Below, one piece after another: positions 27,911 through 37,281 of a DNA stretch of 64,000 nt (within the stretch, counting starts at the first letter, position 1; each line of letters opens with the position of its first letter). Both the position numbers and the translations under genes were made by a program. Source of the stretch: Acidimicrobiaceae bacterium (GTDB lineage Bacteria; Actinomycetota; Acidimicrobiia; Acidimicrobiales; Poriferisodalaceae); NCBI GenBank assembly GCA_905182565.1, contig CAJJCB010000015.1, positions 62,001-126,000 of the forward strand, in the 5' to 3' direction. Below the pieces are notes generated by a model. That model searched no databases, was not told where the DNA came from, and was given only the letters and a program-made list of their open reading frames with translations.

Positions 27911-29095
27911 ATGTTTGGCGGACGTCGAATCGTCTTAGGTGTTACAGGGGGAGTAGCCGCTTATAAGGCTGTTCTGCTCTGCCGGCTTCTTGTAGACGCC
28001 AATGCTCATGTAATCCCGGTAATGACTGAGTCAGCCCAAAAATTCGTAGGGCGAGCAACTTTTGATGCGTTGGCATCAGAAGCCGTGAAGACCTCTATCT
28101 TCGATGATGTAGACCCAATTCCTCATACAACCTTGGGACAAAAAGCGGACTTAATCATAGTTGCACCGGCGACTGCACGATCAATCGCCAGTTATGCTGC
28201 CGGTCTTTCAGACGACTTGTTGACCGCAACGCTAATAGCGACTCGGGCGCCGGTGATTATGTGTCCTGCTATGCACACAGAAATGTGGGAGCACCCTTCT
28301 GTACGTGAGAATTTAGAAATTCTGTCGAGTCGGGGAGTCCACATAATTTCTCCCGAAGAGGGAAGATTAGCAGGTGGCGATATCGGCTCGGGACGGCTTG
28401 CCTCACCAGAGAGTATTTTTGCAGCAGCAAAAAAATTACTTTGTGAAGGAGACCTGAGCGGCCGCAGCGTTGTAGTCACTGCAGGAGGAACACGTGAGTC
28501 GATTGACCCAGTGCGGTTTATCGGAAATAGATCATCTGGTAAACAAGGTTATGCCATTGCGGAAGCAGCTCAAAAACGTGGAGCAGAAGTAACTCTGATA
28601 ACAACAGTTGATGCTCCGACTATTTTTGGAACCAAAGTAATTAAAGTTGAGTCCGCTGCGGAAATGGATGCAGCTGTAACGAAAAATAGTGAAGCTGACA
28701 TAGTAATTATGGCTGCAGCTGTAGCAGATTTTCGGCCGTCACAAAGTGTGACCAAAAAACTCAAAAAAGATGCTGGCGCCCCCGTCATCATTTTGGAAGA
28801 AACCAACGATATTCTAGCCGGCCTTGGAGCTTCGAAAAAGAAGGGCCAGGTCCTAGTGGGTTTTGCGGCTGAGACTGATGACTTGATAAAAAACGCAAAC
28901 AAAAAATTAGTGGAAAAAAATATTGATGCAATAGTGGCAAATGATGTCTCGGCCGAGGGCGTTGGGTTTACTCACGAAACCAATGCTGTAACTATTTTGA
29001 CGTCTGATGGACAGTCTCGGTCTATCTCCTTGCGCTCCAAAAGAGAAATTGCAGAAGAAGTCATAAATACCGTAGTTGATCTAGTTAAGCGCTAG
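27911..29095 (+). CDS. coaBC: Bifunctional phosphopantothenoylcysteine decarboxylase / phosphopantothenate-cysteine ligase
   Basis: 394 residues. The N-terminal flavoprotein CoaC domain shows GVTGGVAAYKAVLLCRLL, ATARSIASYAAGLSDDLLT and PAMHTEMWEHP. The C-terminal CoaB domain starts near 190 with VVTAGGTRESIDPVRFIGNR and SSGKQGYAIAEAA. Together they make 4'-phosphopantetheine for CoA. The CoaC substrate-lid segment reads GRLAGGDIGSGRL, lacking the Cys of the E. coli enzyme, as I recall for other actinobacterial CoaBC proteins. Confidence 0.96.
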   Translation: MFGGRRIVLGVTGGVAAYKAVLLCRLLVDANAHVIPVMTESAQKFVGRATFDALASEAVKTSIFDDVDPIPHTTLGQKADLIIVAPATARSIASYAAGLSDDLLTATLIATRAPVIMCPAMHTEMWEHPSVRENLEILSSRGVHIISPEEGRLAGGDIGSGRLASPESIFAAAKKLLCEGDLSGRSVVVTAGGTRESIDPVRFIGNRSSGKQGYAIAEAAQKRGAEVTLITTVDAPTIFGTKVIKVESAAEMDAAVTKNSEADIVIMAAAVADFRPSQSVTKKLKKDAGAPVIILEETNDILAGLGASKKKGQVLVGFAAETDDLIKNANKKLVEKNIDAIVANDVSAEGVGFTHETNAVTILTSDGQSRSISLRSKREIAEEVINTVVDLVKR

Positions 29096-29100
29096 TTTCT

Positions 29101-29167
29101 AGTTAGGAGCTAAAGTCGAGTGGCACGGTTACTTAGATGAAAGCTAACTTCGGTATTGTTCCTAACT
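29101..29167 (+). promoter_or_regulatory. Candidate structured leader RNA of metK
   Basis: The coaBC-metK gap (29096-29201) contains a closing stem AGTTAGGA (29101-29108) with TCCTAACT (29160-29167), perfect over eight bases. Inside it a bulged stem CTAAAGT/ACTTAG (29110-29116 with 29131-29136) can form. The metK ribosome-binding site AGGAG is at 29190-29194. I compared it by eye with known SAM riboswitch consensus cores and saw no match, so it is either an unrelated element or a divergent one. Confidence 0.4.
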
Positions 29168-29201
29168 GTCATATCCCTCGATCCATATCAGGAGTCTCAC
29201 C

Positions 29202-30404
29202 GTGAGTCGATCTACTTTTACTTCTGAGTCAGTTACTGAAGGCCATCCGGACAAGATGGCAGATCAAATTTCTGATGCCATTCTCGATGCCATGCTGCAA
29301 GAGGATCCATATAGCCGTGTGGCATGCGAAACGCTTGTGACTACCGGAATAGTAGTTGTAGCAGGAGAAGTCACGACTAAAGGGTTTGTCGACATTCCCA
29401 AAGTAGTTCGTAACACAGTTCGAGGCATCGGCTATGACCGAGGCGACCTTGGATTCGACGGCAAAACTTGCGGTGTCATGGTGACGCTAGATGAACAATC
29501 ACCAGATATAGCTCAGGGAGTGAACGATTCTGAGGAGATGAGATCGGGTAAAGCTGATGGAGGAGATGATCTCGATCGTCAAGGAGCCGGCGATCAAGGA
29601 ATGATGTTTGGTTATGCTTGTAAGGAAACAGATGTGCTTATGCCTCTGCCAATTCATGTAGCTCACCGAATGGCAGAACAATTAACTGAAGCACGTAAAT
29701 CGGGACAAGTTCCTTATCTTCGACCTGATGGCAAAACACAGGTTAGTTTTGAGTATGAGAATGGCCGGCCTGTTCGTTTAAAGACAGTCCTAGTGTCAAC
29801 TCAACACAATCCCGGGATTGACCGTGACGGAACTATCCGCCCCGACTTGATAGAGCATGTTATTCGCCCGGCTGTTCCAGCTGAGTTTGCTGATGATGAT
29901 TATGAAGTATTTGTAAACCCAACCGGCAATTTCGTAGTTGGCGGCCCAGTTGGCGATGCTGGATTAACAGGCAGAAAAATTATTGTCGATACCTACGGTG
30001 GGTATGCGCGACACGGTGGTGGTGCTTTCTCGGGTAAAGACCCTTCTAAAGTTGACCGGTCTGCAGCTTATGCGACTCGATGGGTAGCGAAAAATTTAGT
30101 AGCGGCGGGCGCCGCTGAGCGGTGTGAAGTCCAAGTTGCCTATGCCATAGGCGTTGCGAGACCAATTTCGGTGTTAGTCGAAACCTTTGGTACCGAGAAC
30201 GTCGACACAAATCTTATTTCAGCAGCCGTAAGCGAGGTCTTTGATCTTCGACCAGCCGCAATACTTAGAGATCTAGATCTTCGAAGGCCGATATATCAGC
30301 AGACCGCAGCGTACGGGCATTTCGGGCGTGAGGCTTCTGATGGGCTCTTCACTTGGGAGAGACTGGATCAGGTTGATAATATCCGGTCTGTGCTAGGCCT
30401 CTAA
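29202..30404 (+). CDS. metK: S-adenosylmethionine synthetase
   Basis: 400 residues, GTG start seven bases after AGGAG. It makes SAM from methionine and ATP. Motifs: [36 protein letters not shown] (the GAGDQG loop), [20 protein letters not shown] (phosphate-binding), and [15 protein letters not shown]. Length is normal. A possible structured leader precedes it. Confidence 0.97.
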   Translation: MSRSTFTSESVTEGHPDKMADQISDAILDAMLQEDPYSRVACETLVTTGIVVVAGEVTTKGFVDIPKVVRNTVRGIGYDRGDLGFDGKTCGVMVTLDEQSPDIAQGVNDSEEMRSGKADGGDDLDRQGAGDQGMMFGYACKETDVLMPLPIHVAHRMAEQLTEARKSGQVPYLRPDGKTQVSFEYENGRPVRLKTVLVSTQHNPGIDRDGTIRPDLIEHVIRPAVPAEFADDDYEVFVNPTGNFVVGGPVGDAGLTGRKIIVDTYGGYARHGGGAFSGKDPSKVDRSAAYATRWVAKNLVAAGAAERCEVQVAYAIGVARPISVLVETFGTENVDTNLISAAVSEVFDLRPAAILRDLDLRRPIYQQTAAYGHFGREASDGLFTWERLDQVDNIRSVLGL

Positions 30405-30432
30405 TCGATTTTGAATTAATCAGAACAACAAA

Positions 30433-32166
30433 GTGCCTTTAATCGTTCGAATTTTACCAGACGAACCAGCGATTGATAGAGAGTTCATATATCTGATTCC
30501 TGACCGGTTGATAGACTCTCTCGGTGGTCTTAGCATTGAGCTCGGAACTATTGTTCGGGTTCCCCTCAAAGGTAGAAAAGTTCGAGGATGGGTAACTGGT
30601 ATTGGCGTTGATCCGCCTCTGGGAGTTGAACTTCAATCAGTCACGAAAATCAGCGGCATCGGGCCACCCAGCTCAGTTCTAGGATTAGCAGACTGGGCGA
30701 GCGTTAGATGGGTTGGCACGAGACCTAAATTCTTGCGGACTGCTACTGCTGACCGAATAGTGTCATTTGTTCCCTCGGCAGTGGAGAACCGCCCTGAGAT
30801 AGCAGCATTGGATTCACTGTCGGTTGAAGCTTTTAGCCGCAAAAAAGCCATAGTTCGGATGGGCCCCAATAGCGATGACTGGCCTTTGATCTCTGCAGCT
30901 GCCTCGTTCGGAAGCGCGTTAATCTTGACACCGACAGTCGCTCAAGCAAAAAGAGTGCTTCTTAAACTCAAAAGGGCCGGGTTTGATGCGGCGCTAGCTC
31001 AACGCGACTGGGAAAAGTCTGCGGCGGGAAATGTAACAGTTGGCTCCCGAGCGGCTGCATGGGCCCCAATCCCTAAAGTAGATTCTGTGCTGGTCCTAGA
31101 TGAGCACGATGAGTCGTACCAAGAAGAGGCAGCCCCAACGTGGAATGCTCGTGACGTAGCGATCGAACGGGCAAGAAGAGATGGTTCTCCTTGGGTAGTC
31201 GCTTCTTCCTGCCCTTCTTTAGAAATGCTTACGTCAGGAGCACCACTTCTGACGATGACCCGTCAAGCTGAACGTGCTAGTTGGCCAACGATAGAGATCG
31301 CCGACCGTCGCGTTGAGGCGCCCTCCGCTGGCGAATGGTGCTCAGAGCCCCTGACTCGCGCCCTAAGACTAGGCAAACGAGTAGTTTGTGTCGTTAACCG
31401 AAAAGGACGAGCGCGATTCGCCTATTGCGGACAGTGCGGCGAGCTGGCCAGATCAGAAGTAACCGGCCAAATAATGGGTTTAGATAAAGAACTCCTCATT
31501 GATGCGCTCAGCGGAGAAACTCGTCCGGCAGTGTGTGCTGAATGCGGTTCGACTCGTTTTCGCAGAGTGAAACTCGGCGTAAAAGGCATTGCCGAAGAAC
31601 TTGCTGTTGTGGCACGACGTGAAGTCATTGAGGTGACCAGCGAAGATGGACCACTTCCAGAAAAATCAGATCTGTACGTCGGCACCGAGGCGGTTCTGCA
31701 CCGAGTGGAATCAACGGACATCGTCGCTTTCTTAGACTTTGACCAAGAACTTTTAGCAGCGCGATATCGTGCCTCGGAGCAAGCTATGGCCTTATTAGTT
31801 AAAGCCGCACGGCTTGTCGGACGACGAGAAAAAAATGGGCGCATCATCGTTCAGACACGTGTTCCTGACCATCCAGTTTTAGATGCCGCCTACCATTCTG
31901 ATCCTGGCCGACTCGCACGAAGTGAGCTAGAAGCCCGACAAATGCTGCAACAGCCACCAATCTCAAATTGGGCGATCGTATCAGGAAGTTCCGCCAAAGA
32001 GTTTATGAGTCGGATAGGCAACGCTGAAGGGGTAGAGATATCGTCGACGGTTGAAGGTACATGGCGACTCCGATCACAAGATAGACAAAAATTACTTAAT
32101 CTGCTCAAAGATACTGAGAGGCCACCTGGTCGTTTGAGAATAGAGATTGATCCGTTGAGAGCCTAA
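30433..32166 (+). CDS. priA: Primosomal protein PriA-like, lacking Walker A (actinobacterial type)
   Basis: 577 residues, GTG start; shorter than helicase-active PriA (650-730). PriA restarts collapsed replication forks. The N-terminal DNA-binding domain and the helicase-like core are recognisable. However, the segment where Walker A (GVTGSGKTEVY) should be reads VRMGPNSDDWPLISAAAS. The DEAH box is DEHDESYQEEA. Only two of the four zinc-binding cysteine pairs remain (CGQC and CAEC). Such a degenerate PriA is typical for Actinobacteria, so this is a lineage trait rather than a local pseudogene. It lies between metK and def as usual. Confidence 0.85.
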   Translation: MPLIVRILPDEPAIDREFIYLIPDRLIDSLGGLSIELGTIVRVPLKGRKVRGWVTGIGVDPPLGVELQSVTKISGIGPPSSVLGLADWASVRWVGTRPKFLRTATADRIVSFVPSAVENRPEIAALDSLSVEAFSRKKAIVRMGPNSDDWPLISAAASFGSALILTPTVAQAKRVLLKLKRAGFDAALAQRDWEKSAAGNVTVGSRAAAWAPIPKVDSVLVLDEHDESYQEEAAPTWNARDVAIERARRDGSPWVVASSCPSLEMLTSGAPLLTMTRQAERASWPTIEIADRRVEAPSAGEWCSEPLTRALRLGKRVVCVVNRKGRARFAYCGQCGELARSEVTGQIMGLDKELLIDALSGETRPAVCAECGSTRFRRVKLGVKGIAEELAVVARREVIEVTSEDGPLPEKSDLYVGTEAVLHRVESTDIVAFLDFDQELLAARYRASEQAMALLVKAARLVGRREKNGRIIVQTRVPDHPVLDAAYHSDPGRLARSELEARQMLQQPPISNWAIVSGSSAKEFMSRIGNAEGVEISSTVEGTWRLRSQDRQKLLNLLKDTERPPGRLRIEIDPLRA

Positions 32167-32195
32167 AGGCTTTTGGGCGGTATCGTTAAATAGGT

Positions 32196-32726
32196 ATGCC
32201 TTTTGAAATAAGAGTCCTCGGTGACCCGGTGCTTCGTCAAACTGCGGCCACAATCGAAGAAATCGATGGCCGAATAGCGCAGATGGTTACTGACCTTGTA
32301 CCTGCGATGTACCAAGCAGAAGGTATTGGATTAGCAGCCCCACAGGTAGGAATCCAAAAGAGACTATTCGTATACGACATCGGAGAGGGCCCCGAAGTCT
32401 TAATCAATCCAGAAATTTTAGAATCACATGGCGAGTGGGTATTTGAAGAAGGTTGTTTGTCTGTCCCAGGCATGTCGTTCGAAATAGTCCGACCGAAAGA
32501 GATTCATATAATCGGTAGAAACTTAGATGGAAGCGAAGTTTCTATTGAAGCTGACGAGTTATTATCTCGTTTATTCCAACATGAGCTTGATCATTTAGAC
32601 GGTGTTCTGCTCCTCGACCACCTTGACAAGCCTGAAAGAAAAGCGGCGCTTCGGCAATGGCGTGAGATGCGTAGCCCTATTTCTGATGGTGGAGACTTGC
32701 GTGACCCAACGTCATTACTTCCATGA
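32196..32726 (+). CDS. def: Peptide deformylase
   Basis: 176 residues. It removes the N-formyl group from new polypeptides. All three motifs are present: GIGLAAPQVG, EEGCLSVPG (metal-ligand Cys) and QHELDHLDG (HExxH type, two His ligands). Overlaps fmt by four bases, so the enzymes that add and remove the formyl group are coupled. Confidence 0.97.
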   Translation: MPFEIRVLGDPVLRQTAATIEEIDGRIAQMVTDLVPAMYQAEGIGLAAPQVGIQKRLFVYDIGEGPEVLINPEILESHGEWVFEEGCLSVPGMSFEIVRPKEIHIIGRNLDGSEVSIEADELLSRLFQHELDHLDGVLLLDHLDKPERKAALRQWREMRSPISDGGDLRDPTSLLP

Positions 32727-33619
32727 GTGGACTTCTTCCCAACCCACCACTACACCCTAAACGGATAGTGTTTTTTGGAACACCTGAAGATGCTGTGCCC
32801 GTGTTGAGAGAGCTCAAGATTTCCGGCATTGATATTCCGTTGGTAGTGACTAGACCTGAACGCCGCAGAGGGCGTCGGGAGTTACCGTCGGTAAGTGCTG
32901 TTGCCAAAGCAGCGGCAGAGTTAGAGCTAGAGGTTTCAACTGAGATTGGAGATGCGCTCCAAGTAGGTGCTGACTGCGGCGTCGTTGTTGCATACGGAAA
33001 GCTCATCCCAAAGGCTGTCCTAGAGCAATTACCAATGGTCAATTTACACTTTTCAATTTTGCCTCGGTGGCGCGGAGCTGCACCAGTAGAGAGAGCTATC
33101 ATAGCCGGCGACCTTCAAACTGGAATTTGCGTGATGGGTTTAGAAGAAGGGCTTGATACCGGACCAATTTACCGAATGTGTGAAACGCGTATAGGAGAAA
33201 AAGAGACGGCAGTATCATTGAGGAAACGACTCAGCGCATTGGGAAGCAAAGAATTGATAGCAGCTTTCAAGCTCGGCTTGACCAATCCCACGCCGCAATC
33301 CGGTCAAATCAATTACGCAGAGAAAATACAGAGAGTAGACCTAGAACTGAAGTGGACTGCTTCAGCAGAAGATCTGAACCGTATCATTAGAGTGGGTGGA
33401 GCATGGACAACGTTTCGTGGTCATGTCTTAAAAATTCATGAGGCTCAAGTGGAGTCTGTGAGTGATCTTCGACACGGCATGGTGCGGCGGGATTCAGTTG
33501 GAACCGCTACTCATAATCTGAAATATTTAGTAGTTCAGCCTGAGGGTAAAAGCCCTTTAGCAGCTAAAGACTGGCTAAATGGGGCCAGATTAGCTGATGA
33601 AGAAATGTTTGGCGTATGA
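32723..33619 (+). CDS. fmt: Methionyl-tRNA formyltransferase
   Basis: 298 residues. N-terminal formyl-transfer domain with NLHFSILPRWRGAAPVERA (Asn-His catalytic pair and the SLLPRWRG-type loop) and GLEEGLDTGPIY (catalytic Asp). A smaller C-terminal OB-like domain follows. Slightly shorter than the E. coli enzyme but complete. Overlaps rsmB by four bases. Confidence 0.95.
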   Translation: MSGLLPNPPLHPKRIVFFGTPEDAVPVLRELKISGIDIPLVVTRPERRRGRRELPSVSAVAKAAAELELEVSTEIGDALQVGADCGVVVAYGKLIPKAVLEQLPMVNLHFSILPRWRGAAPVERAIIAGDLQTGICVMGLEEGLDTGPIYRMCETRIGEKETAVSLRKRLSALGSKELIAAFKLGLTNPTPQSGQINYAEKIQRVDLELKWTASAEDLNRIIRVGGAWTTFRGHVLKIHEAQVESVSDLRHGMVRRDSVGTATHNLKYLVVQPEGKSPLAAKDWLNGARLADEEMFGV

Positions 33620-34743
33620 GTGACCTACTGTCGAGCCGCCAAGTCGCCTTAGCAGCTTTGTGTGAAGTTGAGGAAGGCAGACAAGCCAATTCTGCTCTGG
33701 CAGATGCTCTTAATAGAGTAGATGAAGACTTAAGTTCTCGGGACAAAAACTTTGTAACCGAACTGGTTCAGGGAACAACTCGGATGCGGCGCGCTTTAGA
33801 CCATGTATGGGCACCGTTTGTTAAACGAGAACTTGATATTGATGTGAAAGTGGCGGTGCGCCTTGGGGTGTACCAACTCGTTTTTCTTGGGACGCCTCCT
33901 CATGCAGCATTAAACGCGACAGTAGATATTGTGCCCCGACGTGCAAGAGGTTTAGTTAACGCTGTGCTAAGACGCATTTCAGAAACCCAACCAAGTTTTC
34001 CTACAGATGCATTAAAAAATAGCTATCCAGATTGGATTTGGGACTGGGCAAAAAAAGAATGGGGATTAGACGGTCAAGCAGCTCTTATAGCGATGAATAG
34101 CCCAGAGCGTCCTGAGAAAAGACCAGATGGGTATATACAAGGTAATGCATCTAGATGGGTCTGTTCAGAAGTAGATGCTGCTTCTCCCGACGGTGGACTG
34201 CTTATAGATGTCTGTGCAGCTCCAGGTGGGAAAACAACCGGTCTCGGCGACCAATGGAAAACAGTTGTGGGCGCAGACTATTCATCGGCTAGGGCTAGGG
34301 TTCTAGCAGAGTTACAACACCGATTGAATCATCCTAGGCGGGCTGTGCAGGCAGATGCTGGATTCCCACCGTTTCGATCTCAGTGCGCTGATGCTGTACT
34401 AGTTGACGCACCATGCACCGGGCTTGGTGCTCTGGGAAGGAGAAGCGATGCCCGTTGGCATATCGAGAAAGCAGCGATAGAACGCCTCGCCGAGCAACAG
34501 CTAAGAATACTCAACGCGTCTTGTCAGCTTCTCAAACCCGGTGGAATACTGACTTACAGTGTTTGCACTTTCACCAAAGAAGAAACTATCGGCGTAGCTG
34601 AAGCTTTCGCATCGCAGAACACAAATATGAAACCGGTTATTTTAGAGGGTCAGCGATGGCGGCATCTGGGAACAGGCGGAATCATTTTGCCACAAGACTA
34701 TGGGACGGATGGAATGTCGGTATTTCAGTGGAGACTGGCTTGA
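33616..34743 (+). CDS. rsmB: 16S rRNA m5C967 methyltransferase (RsmB/Sun)
   Basis: 375 residues. An N-terminal NusB-like RNA-binding domain (about 1-130) precedes the SAM-dependent methyltransferase domain. The latter shows DVCAAPGGKTTGLGD (SAM site), VDAPCTGLGALGRR (catalytic Cys region) and TYSVCTFTKEE (second Cys). It is shorter than typical (about 430), with reduction mainly between the two domains. It is the last gene of the long conserved block; the accessory region starts after it. Confidence 0.93.
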   Translation: MSDLLSSRQVALAALCEVEEGRQANSALADALNRVDEDLSSRDKNFVTELVQGTTRMRRALDHVWAPFVKRELDIDVKVAVRLGVYQLVFLGTPPHAALNATVDIVPRRARGLVNAVLRRISETQPSFPTDALKNSYPDWIWDWAKKEWGLDGQAALIAMNSPERPEKRPDGYIQGNASRWVCSEVDAASPDGGLLIDVCAAPGGKTTGLGDQWKTVVGADYSSARARVLAELQHRLNHPRRAVQADAGFPPFRSQCADAVLVDAPCTGLGALGRRSDARWHIEKAAIERLAEQQLRILNASCQLLKPGGILTYSVCTFTKEETIGVAEAFASQNTNMKPVILEGQRWRHLGTGGIILPQDYGTDGMSVFQWRLA

Positions 34744-35046
34744 AATTCTCGTTACCGGGCCGCCGCTCTTGTTAACTATTAGTCAAGACCGGAGGCTGAA
34801 TTACCGTCTTCGAAGCCACGAGCAGGTCATTGGCAAGAAACGTTTACCCCCAACAACGCAGGCCGTCTATGGCGTTACTCTGCTTTTGGATATGACAATG
34901 TTTGTGGGGGCTTGCAAAAAGCTTTTGTACTCAGCCAGAACTTCAGACCTAAAGAAACACAAAATAATTTAAAACTTCATACGGAATAGTCTTCTGAAAG
35001 ATCGCACCCTAGTGAGCGCTCTTGAGCGATTCCGACCTATTGTCTG
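34744..35046. other. Intergenic stretch after rsmB, no gene seen
   Basis: About 300 bases at the boundary between the housekeeping block and the accessory block. In many Actinobacteria the gene rpe follows rsmB; I could not find a recognisable Rpe fragment here. A 90-codon frame crossing this gap has no recognisable sequence and overlaps rsmB. I see no strong terminator. Confidence 0.6.
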
Positions 35047-35628
35047 ATGATGCGAATCGGCTTAATATCTGACACTCACATTCCGGAGGCTATGCCTGAA
35101 CTGTGGCCTCACGTGTATACAGCTTTCGACGGTTGCGAAGCGATTCTACATGCCGGAGATATTTACGATACAGACGTAATCGACCGTTTGATGATGGTTG
35201 CCCCGACTTGGGGAGCACGTGGCAATGGAGATGATGGTTCTTCGGGTCGAGACGTTCAGCCGGACCATGCATCTCTCGCCCCATCATGGGTCAAGGATTT
35301 CGGTGGACTGAAGGTTGGTTTAACTCACCACATGCCAATTCCGGAGCTCAAAAGCTATGGAGTGCAAGATGCAATAAATCGCCATTTCGATGGGGTGGAA
35401 CTCGATGTTGTGGTCTACGGAGATACCCATGTTGAGCATATTACGACAATCGGTGGCGTGCTTTGTGTGAACCCAGGGTCGCCCACATTTCCACATAATT
35501 TACAGGTCCAATATGGGACAATTGGTTTTCTTGAGATCAATAATGGTTCTGTAGACGCAAGCATCTGGAGATTAAACGAAACAGGGATAGAACCTTTCGA
35601 TTGGGATACCTGGGGCCGGCCTTGGTAA
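35047..35628 (+). CDS. YfcE/MJ0936-type metallophosphoesterase
   Basis: 193 residues; an ATG three bases further on is an equally good start. The calcineurin-like fold shows all five metal-binding motifs: ISDTHIPE, HAGDIYD, GARGNGDDG (GNGD instead of GNCD), LTHHMP and YGDTHVEH. NPGSPTFPHN follows, the typical end of the family. Members hydrolyse phosphodiester or phosphoesters of small molecules; the physiological substrate is not known. First gene of the accessory block. Confidence 0.88.
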   Translation: MMRIGLISDTHIPEAMPELWPHVYTAFDGCEAILHAGDIYDTDVIDRLMMVAPTWGARGNGDDGSSGRDVQPDHASLAPSWVKDFGGLKVGLTHHMPIPELKSYGVQDAINRHFDGVELDVVVYGDTHVEHITTIGGVLCVNPGSPTFPHNLQVQYGTIGFLEINNGSVDASIWRLNETGIEPFDWDTWGRPW

Positions 35629-35682
35629 AGAACCACCGGATCGAGCTAGCGCATTTAAAGCAACTAATAGGAGAGGCTAACA

Positions 35683-36687
35683 ATGACAGATAAAAGCGAA
35701 TGGTTGAATGCGACGATAGAAACAGCAATTGACCCCGAAGAGGTGATTGTTGATCCGCATCACCATTTATGGGACTTCCCAACCGGCACTTATTTGGTGC
35801 CAGAACTGCACGAAGATACAGGTGCGGGACACAACGTAGTTCAGACAGTATTCGTTGAGTGCGGTTCGGCTTACTTCGAAGATGGCCCTGACGAAATGAA
35901 ACCAGTGGGTGAAACAGAATTTGTGCTGCGTCAAGCGCTGGAGTCAGAAGCCAGAGGCGGCGCTGTTATCAGTGGAATCGTAAGTTTCGCAGATATGACA
36001 CTTGGAGACAAGGTTGAGGACGTGCTGGAAGCACACGACGTGGCCGGCGGTGGACGGTTTCGCGGTATCAGGCATGCAGTCGCTTGGGACGCAAGTACGG
36101 CTATACGCGAATCGCACACTAAACCACCCGAAAAATTACTTCGGAATGACAACTTTCGCGCAGGGTTTAAAAAATTAGGAGAGATGGGGTTCAGTTTTGA
36201 TGCGTGGATGTTCCACCCGCAACTAGCAGACCTTGTAGACCTCGTAGCTGAATTGCCCGATACCCCCGTGGTGCTAGACCACCTGGGAGGCCCTTTGGGG
36301 ATTGGTCCATACGCAGGAGACCGCGATGAAGTCCGAAAGGTATTACGACCGGCACTGGAAACGTTGGCGCGGCATGAGCAGGTCGTGGTCAAGGTAGGTG
36401 GAATAGGAATGAGTATCTATGGGGTTGGTCTAAATCGTTTGCCTGAAGCTCCTACGTCCGAACACGTAGCAAGTCTCTGGAGCGAAGACATAAGACACTG
36501 TGTGGAAACCTTCGGGCCCGAAAGATGCATGTTCGAAAGTAATTTTCCTGTCGATAAACAAGGGTGTTCTTACACGGTTTTGTTCAATGCGTTTCAACGT
36601 ATTGCAGATGAAGCTGGGTGGAGTCTTTCGGAGAGAGCCGAACTGTTCTCTGGAACAGCGCGTCGTTTCTACCGGCTAGAAGCCTGA
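35683..36687 (+). CDS. Amidohydrolase-2 family (COG3618) TIM-barrel hydrolase
   Basis: 334 residues with a ribosome-binding site (AGGAGAGG) before the ATG. The front motif DPHHHLWDFP gives the metal-binding HxH, VVLDHLGGP a barrel His, and CMFESNFPVD the catalytic Asp. This matches the COG3618 group, which includes lactonases and decarboxylase-like enzymes acting on ring or sugar lactone substrates. The substrate cannot be predicted. It lies four bases upstream of a GNAT gene. Confidence 0.85.
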   Translation: MTDKSEWLNATIETAIDPEEVIVDPHHHLWDFPTGTYLVPELHEDTGAGHNVVQTVFVECGSAYFEDGPDEMKPVGETEFVLRQALESEARGGAVISGIVSFADMTLGDKVEDVLEAHDVAGGGRFRGIRHAVAWDASTAIRESHTKPPEKLLRNDNFRAGFKKLGEMGFSFDAWMFHPQLADLVDLVAELPDTPVVLDHLGGPLGIGPYAGDRDEVRKVLRPALETLARHEQVVVKVGGIGMSIYGVGLNRLPEAPTSEHVASLWSEDIRHCVETFGPERCMFESNFPVDKQGCSYTVLFNAFQRIADEAGWSLSERAELFSGTARRFYRLEA

Positions 36688-36691
36688 CCTC

Positions 36692-37273
36692 GTGTCTGCG
36701 CCTTTGCTGTCTAGCCCAAGACTGGTCTTACGGCACTGGCGTTCGACAGATTTCGAACCTTTCGCGTCGATGAATGCTGACCCATCTGTAATGCAATTTT
36801 TTCCTTCGATGCTTAATACCGCCCAAAGTGACTTATTCGCAGAGACCATGCAAATTGGTCTTGAACAAAAAAAATACGGTTTATGGGCCGTAGAACTAAA
36901 AGACACAAACGGTGCCCAAGACGGAACGTTTATAGGTTTCGTTGGCCTGTCTGAGCCAAGTTGGAAAGCACCTTTCACTCCATGTATCGAGATTGGATGG
37001 AGACTCGCCCGAACACATTGGGGCTTTGGGTACGCAACTGAAGCTGCAACTGAAGTTCTTGCTTACAGTTTTGGACTACTCGAACTAGCTGAAATAGTCT
37101 CGTTTACGGCACTATTAAATACAAGGTCTCTAGCAGTAATGGAGCGACTAGGCATGTTCCGTGAGGTCAGCGAAGATTTTGACCACCCACTAATTGAGCC
37201 CGGAGACACGTTGGGTCCTCATGCCCTCTATCGTATTTCGTCTGAAGAATGGGCCGCTCAACGCCACAGCTAA
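36692..37273 (+). CDS. GNAT-family N-acetyltransferase (RimJ/RimL-like)
   Basis: 193 residues, GTG start. The opening SSPRLVLRHWRSTDFEPF and the acetyl-CoA loop region RTHWGFGYATEAATEVL place it in the RimJ/RimL branch of GNAT enzymes. LNTRSLAVMERLGM is the family-typical third motif. It probably acetylates an amine of a protein N-terminus or small molecule; the target is unknown. It converges on the following minus-strand gene with an eight-base gap. Confidence 0.85.
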   Translation: MSAPLLSSPRLVLRHWRSTDFEPFASMNADPSVMQFFPSMLNTAQSDLFAETMQIGLEQKKYGLWAVELKDTNGAQDGTFIGFVGLSEPSWKAPFTPCIEIGWRLARTHWGFGYATEAATEVLAYSFGLLELAEIVSFTALLNTRSLAVMERLGMFREVSEDFDHPLIEPGDTLGPHALYRISSEEWAAQRHS

Positions 37274-37281
37274 CTGGCGGC

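Noticed and set aside
29096-29201. Known SAM riboswitch classes in the metK leader
   Set aside because: The conserved cores of the SAM classes that I can recall are not visible, so I list it only as an unclassified candidate.
30433-32166. priA as a local pseudogene because Walker A is missing
   Set aside because: The frame is intact and loss of the Walker motif is a known trait of actinobacterial PriA.
34700-34972. A 90-codon frame after rsmB
   Set aside because: It overlaps the end of rsmB, has no ribosome-binding site and no recognisable sequence.
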